DNA of 64,000 nt from Actinomycetes bacterium (lineage in GTDB: Bacteria; Actinomycetota; Coriobacteriia; Anaerosomatales; Anaerosomataceae), in contig JAJFTR010000001.1 of the NCBI GenBank assembly GCA_021372825.1, forward strand, positions 1 through 64,000, in the 5' to 3' direction. Shown in pieces: positions 9,910 through 19,452 of this stretch; the first letter of the stretch is position 1, and every line of letters begins with the position of its first letter. The position numbers and the translations under genes are program-made. The notes beneath the pieces were generated by a model that was not told where the DNA came from, searched no databases, and saw only the letters and a program-made list of their open reading frames with translations.

Positions 9910-10368
9910 ATGAGCGAGATCCTGATCCGCGACGCCAGCCGCGCCGACATTCCCCGCCTGGTCGAGTGGAACGCCGCGATGGCGCTGGAGACCGAGGCGA
10001 AGACGCTGGACCGCGCGGTGCTGACGCGCGGCGTGACGCGCGTGTTCGACGAACCGGCGCGCGGCTTCTACCTGATCGCCGAGCGCGGCGGCGAAGCGGC
10101 CGGCTGCCTGCTGGTCACGCACGAATGGAGCGACTGGCGCGACGGCGATTTCTGGTGGATCCAGAGCGTGTACGTCGCCGCGCACGCGCGCCGCGGCGGC
10201 GCGTTCCGCGCGCTGTACGCCGAGGTCGAGCGCCGCGCGCGCGCGCGCGGCGACGTCTGCGGGCTGCGCCTGTACGTCGAAACCGAGAACGCGCGCGCGC
10301 AGGCGACGTACGCGGGCCTCGGCATGCAGCGTTGCCACTACTACATGTACGAGGCGCTGCTGCGCTGA
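9910..10368 (+). CDS. GNAT family N-acetyltransferase
   Basis: A 152-residue GNAT domain protein. The acetyl-CoA site is visible in IQSVYVAAHARRGGAFRALY (motif A, with the R/Q-x-x-G-x-G/A loop altered to ARRGGA) and YVETENARAQATYAGLGM is motif B. The acceptor substrate is unknown. Starts at 9898 (overlapping the glnG stop) or 9910 are both possible; 9910 gives the usual N-terminus MSEILIRDA. It is probably read through from glnLG and ends just before a large palindrome. Confidence 0.82.
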   Translation: MSEILIRDASRADIPRLVEWNAAMALETEAKTLDRAVLTRGVTRVFDEPARGFYLIAERGGEAAGCLLVTHEWSDWRDGDFWWIQSVYVAAHARRGGAFRALYAEVERRARARGDVCGLRLYVETENARAQATYAGLGMQRCHYYMYEALLR

Positions 10369-10397
10369 ACGCGCCGCGCGCGCACGTGACGTAGGCT

Positions 10398-10475
10398 GGG
10401 CGTAGGGTGGGCTTTAGCCCACCATCGGATTGTCGTCGCGATTACCCATGGTGGGCTAAAGCCCACCCTACGCCC
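10398..10475. repeat. Long inverted repeat (REP/BIME-like), likely bidirectional terminator
   Basis: GGGCGTAGGGTGGGCTTTAG and on to CCCACCAT is followed after about 24 bp by its exact inverse ATGGTGGGCTAAAGCCCACC to TACGCCC, giving a 28-bp arm. Each arm itself has an internal palindrome GGTGGGCTTTAGCCCACC. It sits between convergent genes. Such GTAGGGTGGGC repeats are dispersed in many proteobacterial genomes. Confidence 0.88.
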
Positions 10476-10495
10476 ACCACCCGCGCGCGGTGGCG

Positions 10496-11635
10496 CTAGT
10501 GCGTGGCGGCGGTCGCCGGCACGGCCAGCGCGCGCGCGTCAGCGTCGAGCACGATGCGCCCCAGCCGCTGCAGGTGCGGCGCGGCGCGGTAGCGCAGCGC
10601 CAGCGTTTCGCACAGCGCGCCCAACGCGGCGCGCGTCAGCGGATAGCCATGCGCGAGCAGGTGCGCGCCGTCGGGCGCGGCCTGCGCCACGCTGACCGCG
10701 ACCACGCCGAGGCCGGGCGCCTCGTGCGCGTGCAGCGTCGGCGTGCCCAGCTCCGGACGCGCGGCGGCGAGCGGTTCGATCGCGTAGCCGTCGCGCGGCA
10801 CCTCGCCGCCGATCCGCAGCGGCAGGCGATGCGCGGCCAGCAGCGCGGCCGACTGGCGCAGCTCGAACAGGGTGCCGGCCCAGGCGTGCGCGCGTTCGTC
10901 CGCATCCACGCCCTGCCCGGCCGCGGCGTACCAGCGTTCGAAGCTCGGCAGCTCCGCCGCGATCGCGCCGTCGGCATAGGCGTAGGTGATGCCGCGCGCG
11001 GACATCGCCGCGTGCCGCTGCGACGGGCTGAGCAGGGCGATCTCGATCAGCTCCCACAGCGCCGCCAGCGAGGCGTGCTCGTACTGCACGCAGGTCACCG
11101 CGAGCAGGTCGTGGCGGGTCAGGTAGCGCGCGTGCTCGAGGCGCACGCCGAGCAGGCGCATCACCAGATCGGAGGTGCGCTCGCCGGCCTGGCCCTGGCC
11201 GATCAGCTCGGTTTCCATCGCCTCGCCGAGCCGTTGCGCCAGCTCGGGCGACGCCTGCAGCGACCACGGCAGGTAGCGCATCGGCGCTTCCGCATAGGCG
11301 GGATCGGGCGTCAGCGCGGCGGTCGGCATGCGGCCGTCGTGCGCGCCGAAGGTGAGCACGTGCGCCTCGTCGGCGCGCGGCGCGCGCGCGGCCAGCGCGT
11401 CGAGCGAGGCCCACACCGGGAAGCCGGGGCGCAGCAGCTCGACCGCGTCGAACATCGCGCCGCCCAGCACCAGCCGCGCCTGCGCGATCTCGGGCAGCAC
11501 CGCGCGCAGGTCCTCGGCGATGTGCGCGGCCAGCGCGTCGGCCTGGTCGCGGTCGAAGGTCAGGCGCGGCGGCGCCTCGCCGGGCATGAACTCGAGGGCG
11601 AGCACGGCGGGACAGGCGACGGTTTCGGTGGACAT
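10496..11635 (-). CDS. Conserved-looking hypothetical protein, 379 aa
   Basis: I do not recognise this protein. It is soluble, rich in Ala, Leu, Arg and Glu, without signal peptide, membrane segment or catalytic motif that I can name. The opening MSTETVACPAVLALEFMPGE and the evenly folded-looking sequence with good codon bias argue that it is real. It stands alone, convergent with the GNAT gene and separated from the divergent thiolase by about 230 bp. Confidence 0.6.
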   Translation of the reverse strand: MSTETVACPAVLALEFMPGEAPPRLTFDRDQADALAAHIAEDLRAVLPEIAQARLVLGGAMFDAVELLRPGFPVWASLDALAARAPRADEAHVLTFGAHDGRMPTAALTPDPAYAEAPMRYLPWSLQASPELAQRLGEAMETELIGQGQAGERTSDLVMRLLGVRLEHARYLTRHDLLAVTCVQYEHASLAALWELIEIALLSPSQRHAAMSARGITYAYADGAIAAELPSFERWYAAAGQGVDADERAHAWAGTLFELRQSAALLAAHRLPLRIGGEVPRDGYAIEPLAAARPELGTPTLHAHEAPGLGVVAVSVAQAAPDGAHLLAHGYPLTRAALGALCETLALRYRAAPHLQRLGRIVLDADARALAVPATAATH

Positions 11636-11862
11636 GCGCGACTCCGGCAGACGCGGGATTCTGGATGCTTCATCGAAGCGGGCGCGCGGCGTCGGCCGCG
11701 AATCGCCCGTACCTGTGGGAGGGCCTCAGCCCCGAATCGCTGTCCCGAAACCGCAGCCGAAACCGCTCCCGGAAGCAGGAAATTTTAGCAGACCGCGCAT
11801 GCACGGACTTCCGCGCCGCCGCCGCGCGCGCTAGCCTTGCCTCATTTGCGAGGACCGCGACC

Positions 11863-13149
11863 ATGCAGCAGACCCTGAAGCGCGTCGGTGTGGTGGGCGG
11901 CGTGCGCATCCCGTTCTGCCGCAACAACACCGCCTACGCCGACGTCGGCAACTTCGGCATGTCGGTGAAGGTGCTCGGCACGCTGGTCGAGCGCTACGGC
12001 CTGCACCGCGTCGAGCTGGGCGAAGTGGCGTTCGGCGCGGTGATCAAGCACAGCTTCGATTGGAACCTGGCGCGCGAGGCGCTGCTGTCTTCCGGCCTGG
12101 CGCCGACCACGCCGGGCATCACCACCGCGCGCGCCTGCGGCACCTCGCTGGACAACGCGATCATCATCGCCAACAAGATCGCCACCGGGCAGATCGAGGC
12201 CGGCATCGCCGGCGGCAGCGACACCACCAGCGACGTGCCGATCGTCTACGGGCGCCGGCTGCAGCAGCGCGTGCTGGCGGTGAACCGCGCCAAGACCTGG
12301 CAGGACAAGCTGAAGGCCGCGCTGTCGGGCTTCTCGTTCGGCGAGCTGAAGCCGAGCTTCCCCGGCGTGGCCGAGCCGCGCACGCACAAGTCGATGGGCG
12401 ACCACTGCGAGCTGATGGCGCGCGAGTGGAACATCGCGCGCGAGGCGCAGGACGCATTCGCGCTGGGCAGCCACCAGAAGCTCGCGGCGGCCTACGCGGC
12501 CGGCTTCTTCGACGGCCTGCTGGTGCCGTTCCGCGGACTGGAGCGCGACGGCTTCCTGCGCGCGGACACCTCGATGGAAAAGCTGGCCGCGCTGAAGCCG
12601 GCGTTCGACAAGACCTCCGGCCGCGGCACGCTGACCGCCGGCAACTCGACCGGCCTGTCCGACGGCGCCGCCGCGGTGCTGCTGGCCAGCGAGGACTGGG
12701 CGGCGGCGCGCGGGCTGAAGGTGCAGGCCTACCTGAGCCACGCCAAGGTCGCCGCGGTCGACTTCGTGCACGGCGAGGGCCTGCTGATGGCGCCGACCAT
12801 CGCCGTCTCGCGCATGCTCGACGAGGCCGGGCTGGCCCTGCAGGACTTCGACTTCTACGAAATCCACGAGGCCTTCGCCGCGCAGGTGCTGTGCACGCTG
12901 CGCGCGTGGGAATCGGCCGACTACTGCCGCAACCGCCTCGGCAAGGACAAACCGCTGGGCGCGATCGATCCGGCCCGGCTCAACGTCAACGGCTCCTCGC
13001 TGGCGGTCGGCCATCCGTTCGCCGCCACCGGCGCGCGCCTGGTGGCGTCGCTGGCGAAGACGCTCGAGCAGAAAGGCTCCGGCCGCGGCCTGATCTCGAT
13101 CTGCACCGCCGGCGGCATGGGCGTGACGGCGATCCTCGAGCGGCCGTAG
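11863..13149 (+). CDS. Acetyl-CoA acyltransferase (thiolase), FadI-like
   Basis: A 428-residue thiolase. The nucleophilic Cys is in ARACGTSLDNA, the His in FYEIHEAFAAQ, the NGSSLAVGHPFAATGAR glycine loop is intact, and the second catalytic Cys is in SICTAGGMGVTAI. Length and the HEAFAAQVLCTL segment fit the FadI/trifunctional beta group, which cleaves 3-ketoacyl-CoA during beta-oxidation; an acetoacetyl-CoA thiolase role is also possible. No FadJ-like partner lies next to it. The start at 11863 is the first ATG matching thiolase N-termini. Confidence 0.88.
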   Translation: MQQTLKRVGVVGGVRIPFCRNNTAYADVGNFGMSVKVLGTLVERYGLHRVELGEVAFGAVIKHSFDWNLAREALLSSGLAPTTPGITTARACGTSLDNAIIIANKIATGQIEAGIAGGSDTTSDVPIVYGRRLQQRVLAVNRAKTWQDKLKAALSGFSFGELKPSFPGVAEPRTHKSMGDHCELMAREWNIAREAQDAFALGSHQKLAAAYAAGFFDGLLVPFRGLERDGFLRADTSMEKLAALKPAFDKTSGRGTLTAGNSTGLSDGAAAVLLASEDWAAARGLKVQAYLSHAKVAAVDFVHGEGLLMAPTIAVSRMLDEAGLALQDFDFYEIHEAFAAQVLCTLRAWESADYCRNRLGKDKPLGAIDPARLNVNGSSLAVGHPFAATGARLVASLAKTLEQKGSGRGLISICTAGGMGVTAILERP

Positions 13150-13271
13150 GGCGCCGCCCCGCGGGGCGGTTCGCGCGCGCGATTCCGCCACGCGCCGCAC
13201 ACACTCGCCGGCCGTTCAGCGCGACCCTGGCATGCTGCGGGCGAACCCGTCGCCCACACTTCCGGCGCCCC

Positions 13272-13790
13272 GTGTCGCATACCCGCCTGATCTGGCTGCT
13301 GACCCTGCTGCTGCTCGCCGGCAGCACGCTCGGCGTGGCTTGGCTGAGCGGCGCGCCGTTCGCGTTCGGCGGGACGCCGGCTTTCACCCTGCCGCCACCG
13401 CCGCCGCACGCCGCACGCCCCGCGCCGGTGCGCCCGACGCATCGCGCCGCGCGCCCGCACGCACCGCACGTGGCGCCCGCGGCGCCCGCGGCGCCCGCGG
13501 CCAGTGCGGTCGAAGCGCCGGGCATCGTGACGACGAGCGCGCCGCACTATCCGATCGCGGCGCTGCGCGGACATCACGAGGGTGTGACCGTGGTGCATGT
13601 CCAGGTAGACGCGGACGGCCAGGTCGAGGCGGCCACGCTGGCGCAGTCGAGCGGCTGGCCCGAGCTGGACCAGGCCGCGGTGGAATCGGTGCGCCAGTGG
13701 CGCTTCCGCGCCGCGCGGCGTGACGGACAGGCGATCGACGGTGCGCTCGACGTGCCGGTACGCTTCCGCATCGACGCCGGCGGCGGTTGA
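13272..13790 (+). CDS. TonB C-terminal family energy transducer
   Basis: A 172-residue protein starting at GTG (VSHTRLIWLL). It has one N-terminal membrane anchor (residues 5-22), a Pro/Ala/His-rich periplasmic spacer (residues 35-80) and a TonB C-terminal domain with YPIAALRGHHEGVTVVHVQV and the conserved QWRFRAARRDGQA ending. TonB proteins pass proton-motive energy from ExbBD to outer-membrane receptors; short versions like this can also be accessory. No exbB/exbD is adjacent. Confidence 0.8.
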   Translation: MSHTRLIWLLTLLLLAGSTLGVAWLSGAPFAFGGTPAFTLPPPPPHAARPAPVRPTHRAARPHAPHVAPAAPAAPAASAVEAPGIVTTSAPHYPIAALRGHHEGVTVVHVQVDADGQVEAATLAQSSGWPELDQAAVESVRQWRFRAARRDGQAIDGALDVPVRFRIDAGGG

Positions 13791-13990
13791 CGGACGCACG
13801 AATTGCTCTGGTGGCAGCCTGCGTGCAGGCGACCCCCCGACGCCCCCGGAACACGCGTGGCGGAAGCGCCGCTGCGCGGCGATTCCGCCCTACGGATGCC
13901 GGCAGGCGACCCGCGGGGCGCTCGCCGGGCACGTGGAAGGCGCGCCCGCGTGTCCGGGGCGGGACTCTTTCGGACTTTGCCCGACAAACC
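13791..13990. repeat. Intergenic REP-like repeat
   Basis: No gene is seen. Around 13809-13845 the sequence GTGGCAGCCTGCGTGCAGGC is a degenerate inverse copy of the unit seen twice downstream of glnA, followed by GCGGAAGCGCCGCTGC / GCGGCGATTCCGC palindromic DNA. It lies between convergent genes and may act as a terminator. Confidence 0.6.
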
Positions 13991-14563
13991 TCAGGACACG
14001 CGGAACAGCACCGGCTGCCAGGCGCCGCCGGCATAGGCGTCGCGGCGACGGCGGCGCATGCGCTCGATCGACTCGATGCGGCGCGCCTCGGCCCAGTCGA
14101 CGCGCTTCAGCATCAGCCTGGCCGGCTCCTCGCCGTGGCGCGCTGCCTCGCCGGCGCGCCAGTCGCGGAAGTCCTCGTAGGCTTCCAGCTCGTGGCGCAG
14201 CTCGCGCACGCACAGCTCGATCATGATCGCGTCGTCGAGGAAACCGAGCACCGGCACGGCGTCGGGGATGACGTCGTTCGGGTTGGCGAAGTAGGTCAGC
14301 GCGGCGAGCACGTGCGCGCGGTCCTCGTCGGGCAGGCCGAAGCCGACGTCCTCGACCATCGCGATCATGGTCTCGAGACGGCCGAGGCGCGAGGCGACGA
14401 AGTCCGGCACGGCGACGCCGCCCGTCTGCGCGAGCAGTCCGCGCGCGGACTCGATCACCTGCGCGTCGGTCAGATTGCGGGCGCGATCCCGCGCCTGGCG
14501 CATGCCGGTGACGAAATGCGCCAGGTCGGCGTCGCTCAGGGTGATGCTGATATCCATGCTCAT
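13991..14563 (-). CDS. YkvA / DUF1232 family protein
   Basis: A 190-residue protein with a DUF1232 core: YFANPNDVIPDAVPVLGFLD followed by DAIMIELCVRELRHELEAYE. The family is found next to membranes in many bacteria; its function is not known. The start MSMDISITLSD follows GGAG at 8 bp and is preferred to upstream arginine-rich sequence. The C-terminal 30 residues are strongly basic (RMRRRRRDAYAG). Confidence 0.75.
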   Translation of the reverse strand: MSMDISITLSDADLAHFVTGMRQARDRARNLTDAQVIESARGLLAQTGGVAVPDFVASRLGRLETMIAMVEDVGFGLPDEDRAHVLAALTYFANPNDVIPDAVPVLGFLDDAIMIELCVRELRHELEAYEDFRDWRAGEAARHGEEPARLMLKRVDWAEARRIESIERMRRRRRDAYAGGAWQPVLFRVS

Positions 14564-14801
14564 GGCAGGGCTCCGGCGAAAGGCGATGAGCCTAGGCCAG
14601 GGCCGGAGAAGCGTCAACGGCGGATCGTCACCTGCGGCGCGGGTCGGCAGACGGGCGCCCGCAGCGCGTTTCCGCGCACGCCGAAGGGTCGAGTCCCCGC
14701 GCAGCGGGGCGGGGATTGCCGCCGCCTGCAGTGCCCGCCCGATGCGCACCCTGCGGCGCCCGCCTTGCGCCCCGGCTTCCATCGGGCGATCCGGGCCTTC
14801 C

Positions 14802-16634
14802 TCAGAGGATGCCCGTGAGTCCGGCGCCGAACGCGGTGAAGATGCGCGTGTAGATGCTCTTCAGCGGCAGGTCGACCTCGGGGAAGTCGCCGACCGGCAC
14901 ATAGCACTGCTGGAACTTCGGGTCGAACGGCGACAGCGGCTGGCAGCCGGGCCTCAGCTCGTAGCTGGTGGCGTAGCGGAACGGCCACAGGTCGAACAGC
15001 GGCAGCGCCGCGGACAGGTCGCCGATCGCGTTGCTGATCCTGGACAGCACCGGGATGTGCGGCCGCTTCGCCACCACCCAGGCGTTCTGCGGCGCGGTGT
15101 CGCGCAGGATCGAGTCGCGCAGCGCGTCGGCGAACGCGGCGTCGTAGACGATCACGCCGGACTCGGTGTTGTAGCGGTCCGAGCGCGGGTCGAAGTTGTG
15201 CGAGCCGACCAGCGCCAGCTTGCCGTCGACCACGATCGACTTGGCGTGCAGGCCGAGGCGCAGGCCGCCGGTCTTCAACGGCACGCGGCCGGTGCGGCTG
15301 CCGCGGCTGCCGGTGCCGGTGCCCTGCTCGGCGCCCTCGCCGGTCAGCTCCTCGTAGTGCGCGACCAGCAGCGGTGCCTCGGCGGGATGCGGCTTGAACT
15401 CGTGGATCTCGAAGCCGTAATGCTTGAGGTAGCGCTTCTTGTGCTTGTGGTAGAGCGCGTACACCGGGAACGCGTCGGTGGCGGCCAGCGAGTTGGTGGA
15501 GACGATCACGCGCAAGCCGGCGCGGTCGCGGCGCAGCTCGCGGAACAGCCGGCGCGCACGGCCGCTGATCACCAGGTACGGCGTCTGCATCACCACCTCG
15601 CGCTCGGCCGCGGCGACCAGCTTGACGATGTGCCGGGTCAGCTCGCGCTCGTCGGCCGCGTCCGGATCGAGCGGCTTGTCCGGCAGGTCGGAGAAGTAGT
15701 CGACACGGCCGATTTTGAACACGTGCGCCAGCAGGTGCTGCTGCAGGTACTGCGGATCGTCCGCGGCGGCGGCGAGGCGCGCCACGCGCGCGGCGTTGGC
15801 GTAGCCCGGCGGGCTCCACGCCGCCGCGCCCGGGCCGTCGGCGAGGATGCGCGCGTTGACGTCGCGCAGGTGGGTCAGCGGCACCGCGCGCGGGTGGTTC
15901 CAGAACGTCTCGAAGCTGGTGCCCATCGCGCGCGCGGCCGGGCCCATCACCAGCACGTCGCGGTCGCGGTAGTCGTAGCGCTCGTTCCAGTCGTAGTAGT
16001 CGTTCTGGTAGTTGCGCCCGCCGGTGATGCCGGCCGCGTCGTCGACCAGCAGCAGCTTGTTGTGCATGCGCTGGTTGAACGAGGAGAAGCAGCAGACGAC
16101 GCCGGCGGCGAACTCGACCGGGCCGGTGCCGGCCTCGTCGAAGGTCGGGTTGTACAGGCGGATCTCCAGGTTGGCGTGGGTACGCGCCAGCCGCGCCAGC
16201 CAGGCCGGGTCGGAGAACGAGAACAACTGGTCGGCGAGGATGCGCACGCGCACGCCACGCCGCGCCGCGCGCACCAGCTCCTCCAGCACCAGCCGGCCGG
16301 CGTCGTCGTCGACCCAGATGTAGGTCTGGATGTCGATCGAGCGGCGCGCCGCGCGGATCAGGTTGATGCGCGCGGCCAGCGCGTCCTCGCCGACGTCCAG
16401 CATCGCCACGTAGTGCTCGGGATGCTGCGGCGTCGACTGCGCCAGCGCCTGCGCGGCGAGGTCGAGCAATGGCGAAGGCTCGGCGCAGGCGTCGGCGCGC
16501 GTGCAGGTCACCGTGCGGTCCGCCGCCAGCGCCAGCACGGCGTCGGCGCGGCGGATCTGCCCGCGCGACAGCGTGCAGCCGGTCAGGGCCAGCAGGGCCA
16601 GCGCGAGCAGCGGCAGGAAATGGCGGCGAGGCAT
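14802..16634 (-). CDS. Phospholipase D-like lipoprotein (cardiolipin synthase C type)
   Basis: A 610-residue protein with a lipoprotein signal (LLALALLALTGC, lipidated Cys at about residue 19) and two HKD motifs, HNKLLLVDDAAGITGGRN and HAKSIVVDGKLALVGSHN, as in PLD/cardiolipin synthases of the ClsC/YmdC type. Such enzymes exchange phosphatidyl groups between phospholipids in the envelope. The second motif is followed by FDPRSDRYNTE, typical of the family. It is the last gene of the sixA-yceI-PLD run, 22 bp after the YceI stop. Confidence 0.88.
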   Translation of the reverse strand: MPRRHFLPLLALALLALTGCTLSRGQIRRADAVLALAADRTVTCTRADACAEPSPLLDLAAQALAQSTPQHPEHYVAMLDVGEDALAARINLIRAARRSIDIQTYIWVDDDAGRLVLEELVRAARRGVRVRILADQLFSFSDPAWLARLARTHANLEIRLYNPTFDEAGTGPVEFAAGVVCCFSSFNQRMHNKLLLVDDAAGITGGRNYQNDYYDWNERYDYRDRDVLVMGPAARAMGTSFETFWNHPRAVPLTHLRDVNARILADGPGAAAWSPPGYANAARVARLAAAADDPQYLQQHLLAHVFKIGRVDYFSDLPDKPLDPDAADERELTRHIVKLVAAAEREVVMQTPYLVISGRARRLFRELRRDRAGLRVIVSTNSLAATDAFPVYALYHKHKKRYLKHYGFEIHEFKPHPAEAPLLVAHYEELTGEGAEQGTGTGSRGSRTGRVPLKTGGLRLGLHAKSIVVDGKLALVGSHNFDPRSDRYNTESGVIVYDAAFADALRDSILRDTAPQNAWVVAKRPHIPVLSRISNAIGDLSAALPLFDLWPFRYATSYELRPGCQPLSPFDPKFQQCYVPVGDFPEVDLPLKSIYTRIFTAFGAGLTGIL

Positions 16635-16656
16635 GCGCCGATGATAGCCGGCGCGC

Positions 16657-17301
16657 TCAGCCGGACGACGTGGCCTCGGCGGGCTGGGCCGCGGTTCCGG
16701 CCGCGGCAGGCGCGGCGCCGGCGGCGGGCGCGGCACCGTCCACAGGACGGATCACGATGGCGAGGTCGAGCCTGACCGTATCGGACAGCGTCGCGCGATG
16801 GGCGCGCATGCCGAAATCGGAGCGGCTGACCGCGCCGTGGATCTGCAGGGGGCAGTCCGCGTCGGCCAGCGGCACGCAGTCCCGCGGCGCCAACTGCAGG
16901 CTGACCGGGCCGCTGAAGCCGTGCAGGGTCAGCCGCCCGGTCACGGCGCCGCCCCGCTGCAGCGCGTCCAGCGGAAACGGCTCGGAACGGAAGTGGATGC
17001 GCGGATAGCGCTCCACGTCGAAGAATTCCGCCGAGCGCGCCCAGGCGTCGTAGCGCGGGTTGTGCATGTGCAGGCTGGCCGCGTCGATCCAGGCCTCGAC
17101 CTGCGCGGTGCCGGTGGCCGGATCGGTTTCGAGCGTGCCGGACACGCCGTCGAACCATCCGTCCACGCCGAACACCAGCAGTGCGCGCAGGGAGAAGGCG
17201 GCGCGCGAGTGCGCGGCGTCGACCACGTAATCGGCCGCGACGGAGACGGGCGCGGCGGCCGCCAGCAGCAGGAGCAGCAGCAGGCGCGCGCGCGCGCTCA
17301 C
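16657..17301 (-). CDS. YceI family periplasmic protein
   Basis: A 214-residue YceI-fold lipocalin-like protein. A signal peptide (residues 1-23, ending VSVAA) precedes DYVVDAAHSRAAFSL, the family opening; the beta-barrel continues with FDVERYPRIHFRSEPF and TGRLTLHGFSGPVSL. YceI proteins bind isoprenoid or fatty ligands and are made under base or salt stress. The GTG start overlaps the sixA stop (GTGA), indicating translational coupling. An Ala/Pro tail (AAPAAGAAPAAAG) ends the protein. Confidence 0.87.
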   Translation of the reverse strand: MSARARLLLLLLLAAAAPVSVAADYVVDAAHSRAAFSLRALLVFGVDGWFDGVSGTLETDPATGTAQVEAWIDAASLHMHNPRYDAWARSAEFFDVERYPRIHFRSEPFPLDALQRGGAVTGRLTLHGFSGPVSLQLAPRDCVPLADADCPLQIHGAVSRSDFGMRAHRATLSDTVRLDLAIVIRPVDGAAPAAGAAPAAAGTAAQPAEATSSG

Positions 17302-17768
17302 GGCGACCAGAACGCGTGCAGCCGGCCCGCGCCCGGCTCGAGCGCGCCGTCCAGCCGGATCCAGGCGATCGCCGCCGGCGGCATGCCGCGATAGTCCACC
17401 GAGCGGCCGCTGACCAGCAGCGCGACCAGCCGCTCGAGGCCCGGGTTGTGCCCGACCAGCATGGCCTGGGCGGCATCCGGCAGGGCGTCGAGCAGCACCA
17501 GCAGCTCGCCGGGGGTGGCGTCGTAGATCGCCGGCTCGTAGTGCGGGCGCAGCGGGCCGAGCGTGGCCAGCACGCGCTCGACGGTCATCTGCGCGCGCCG
17601 CGCCGGCGAGCACAGCACGTGTGCCGGGTGCGCGCCGCGGGCGAGCAGCCAGCGGCCGGCGGCGGTCGCCTCGCTCTCGCCGCGCACGCTGAGCGGCCGC
17701 TCGCGGTCGCTGCCGTCGGCGGCGGCCTGCATCGCTTCGGCGTGTCGCACCAGGATCACTTCGCGCAT
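17298..17768 (-). CDS. sixA: Phosphohistidine phosphatase SixA
   Basis: A 156-residue histidine-phosphatase-family protein. The catalytic motif VILVRHAEAM holds the RHG-type Arg and His at the N-terminus; the second His is in MLVGHNPGLERL. SixA removes phosphate from phosphohistidine on PTS-Ntr or phosphorelay proteins, which would fit the nitrogen-regulatory theme of this part, although no target is adjacent. A good site (GGAGGTGGACG) precedes the ATG. Confidence 0.88.
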   Translation of the reverse strand: MREVILVRHAEAMQAAADGSDRERPLSVRGESEATAAGRWLLARGAHPAHVLCSPARRAQMTVERVLATLGPLRPHYEPAIYDATPGELLVLLDALPDAAQAMLVGHNPGLERLVALLVSGRSVDYRGMPPAAIAWIRLDGALEPGAGRLHAFWSP

Positions 17769-17874
17769 CGTCCACCTCCGGCGCGCCATGATGCCGGATC
17801 GCGGCCGCGGCGACAGCGGCGGCCGTCACCCCGCGGGCTCCTGCGTGGAGGACGGCGCAGCGCGCGCGGGCGTT

Positions 17875-18969
17875 TCAGTCGAACAGGGCGAGCTGGGGAT
17901 CGGGCGCCTGGCCGGGCGGGCGGAAGCGCGAGGCGTCCAGCGCCAGGTCGCGCGTGCGCGCGTAGCCGAGGCGCCGGCAGGCCACCTCGAAGCGGCGGCG
18001 GATCAGCGCGGCCAGCGGTCCCTGCCCGCGCATGCGCGCGGCGAAATCGGGGTCGTAGTCGCGCCCGCCGTGCAGTTGCCGCACCAGGCTCATCACGTGC
18101 TCGGCGCGCTGCGGCACGTTGAGTTCCAGCCATTCGCGGAACAGCCCTTTCAGCTCGTGCGGCAGGCGCAGCACGGTGTAGCCGGCGACCTTGGCGCCGG
18201 CCGCGGCGGCGTCTTCCAGCACGTGCTCGAGGTCGCGGTCGTTCAGCGCCGGGATGATCGGCGCGACCAGCACGCCGCAGGGCACGCCCGTGTCGGCCAG
18301 CGCGCGGATCGCTTCGATGCGCCGATGCGGCGCGCTGGCGCGCGGCTCGAGGCGGCTGGCGAGGCGGTTGTCGAGGCTGCCGACCGAGACGAACACCTGC
18401 ACCAGGCGCTCGCGCGCCATCGGCGCCAGCAGGTCGAGGTCGCGCTCGACCAGCGCGTTCTTGGTCACGATCGTGCACGGATGCCGGCACTCGGCCAGCA
18501 CCTCCAGCACCTGGCGGGTGAGCCGCCAGCGCTTCTCGATCGGCTGGTAGGGATCGGTGTTGGCGCCGAGGTTGATCGGCGTGCAGCGATAGCCGGGGCG
18601 CGCCAGCTCGCGGCGCAACTGCGCGGCGGCGTTGCCCTTGGCGAACAGGCGCGTCTCGAAGTCCAGCCCCGGCGACAGGTTGAGGTAGCTGTGCGAGGGC
18701 CGCGCGAAGCAGTAGGCGCAGCCGTGCTCGCAGCCGCGATACGGATTGATCGACTGCTCGAACGGCACGTCCGGCGAGTCGTTGCGGCTGATGATGCTGC
18801 GCGCGCGCTCCTCGCGCACCGTGGTCGGCGGGCGCGGGGCGGGCCCGGATTCGGCGCCCCAGCCGTCGTCCTCGGCCCGGTACGCGACGGACTCGTAGCG
18901 GCCCTCGCGGTTGGACGCGGCGCCGCGGCCCTTGATGCGTTGCGGTTCGGACGGAGAGCGTGGATCCAT
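17875..18969 (-). CDS. PA0069-family radical SAM protein
   Basis: A 364-residue radical SAM protein with the [4Fe-4S] motif CEHGCAYC near residues 90-97, in NPYRGCEHGCAYCFARPSH. Other conserved parts are NLGANTDPYQPIE and VTKNALVERDLDLL. The family (PA0069, SPL-related Rv2578c-like) has no confirmed reaction; similarity to spore photoproduct lyase has suggested DNA repair. The start MDPRSPSEP was chosen over an upstream basic extension. Confidence 0.83.
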   Translation of the reverse strand: MDPRSPSEPQRIKGRGAASNREGRYESVAYRAEDDGWGAESGPAPRPPTTVREERARSIISRNDSPDVPFEQSINPYRGCEHGCAYCFARPSHSYLNLSPGLDFETRLFAKGNAAAQLRRELARPGYRCTPINLGANTDPYQPIEKRWRLTRQVLEVLAECRHPCTIVTKNALVERDLDLLAPMARERLVQVFVSVGSLDNRLASRLEPRASAPHRRIEAIRALADTGVPCGVLVAPIIPALNDRDLEHVLEDAAAAGAKVAGYTVLRLPHELKGLFREWLELNVPQRAEHVMSLVRQLHGGRDYDPDFAARMRGQGPLAALIRRRFEVACRRLGYARTRDLALDASRFRPPGQAPDPQLALFD

Positions 18970-19130
18970 GCGGCACCTCGCCGCGCGAGCGTGGGGACCG
19001 GCCGTCTCGGCGGCTGCGACACGGCGACCCGATCCGCGCCCCGTCCCCCGCATCGAGGGATGCCAACGATAGCGCGTCGACGGCGCGGACGCTGCGCTAT
19101 GATGCCGCCGCCGCACCGTGGAGCGCACCG

Positions 19131-19382
19131 ATGCGCTGGATCCTCGCCGCCACCGCCCTGCTGGGCCTGCTGATCGCCCTGGCCACGCGCTCGCCCGGCT
19201 GGATGGGCCTGGGCCTGATGCTGGCGCTGCTCGGCGCGATCGCCGCCGTGTTCGCCTTCGCGCAGGCGCGCATCGACGCCAGTTCCCGCCCCGAACAGCT
19301 CAGCGACGGCGAGATCGCCGCGCTCAAGGCCACGCTGAAACCCCCGTCCGCGCGGGACCCGCAGCCGCCCGCCGCCGCCTGA
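19131..19382 (+). CDS. Small two-helix membrane protein
   Basis: An 83-residue protein with two hydrophobic helices (residues 3-17 and 25-44, ILAATALLGLLIALA and LGLMLALLGAIAAVFAFAQA) and a polar C-terminal tail. I do not know its function. It lies 70 bp upstream of the GlsB/YeaQ gene and may be co-transcribed with it. Confidence 0.6.
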   Translation: MRWILAATALLGLLIALATRSPGWMGLGLMLALLGAIAAVFAFAQARIDASSRPEQLSDGEIAALKATLKPPSARDPQPPAAA

Positions 19383-19452
19383 TCCGCCGCGCGCCGCCAC
19401 CGGGGGCGGACGTCGCGCGTTCGCTTGCCGCCCTCGCTGCGAGGAGAGCGCC

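Noticed and set aside
14367-16775. An 802-codon + strand frame across the PLD gene
   Set aside because: Shadow of the phospholipase D-like gene, which has two HKD motifs and a lipoprotein signal on the minus strand.
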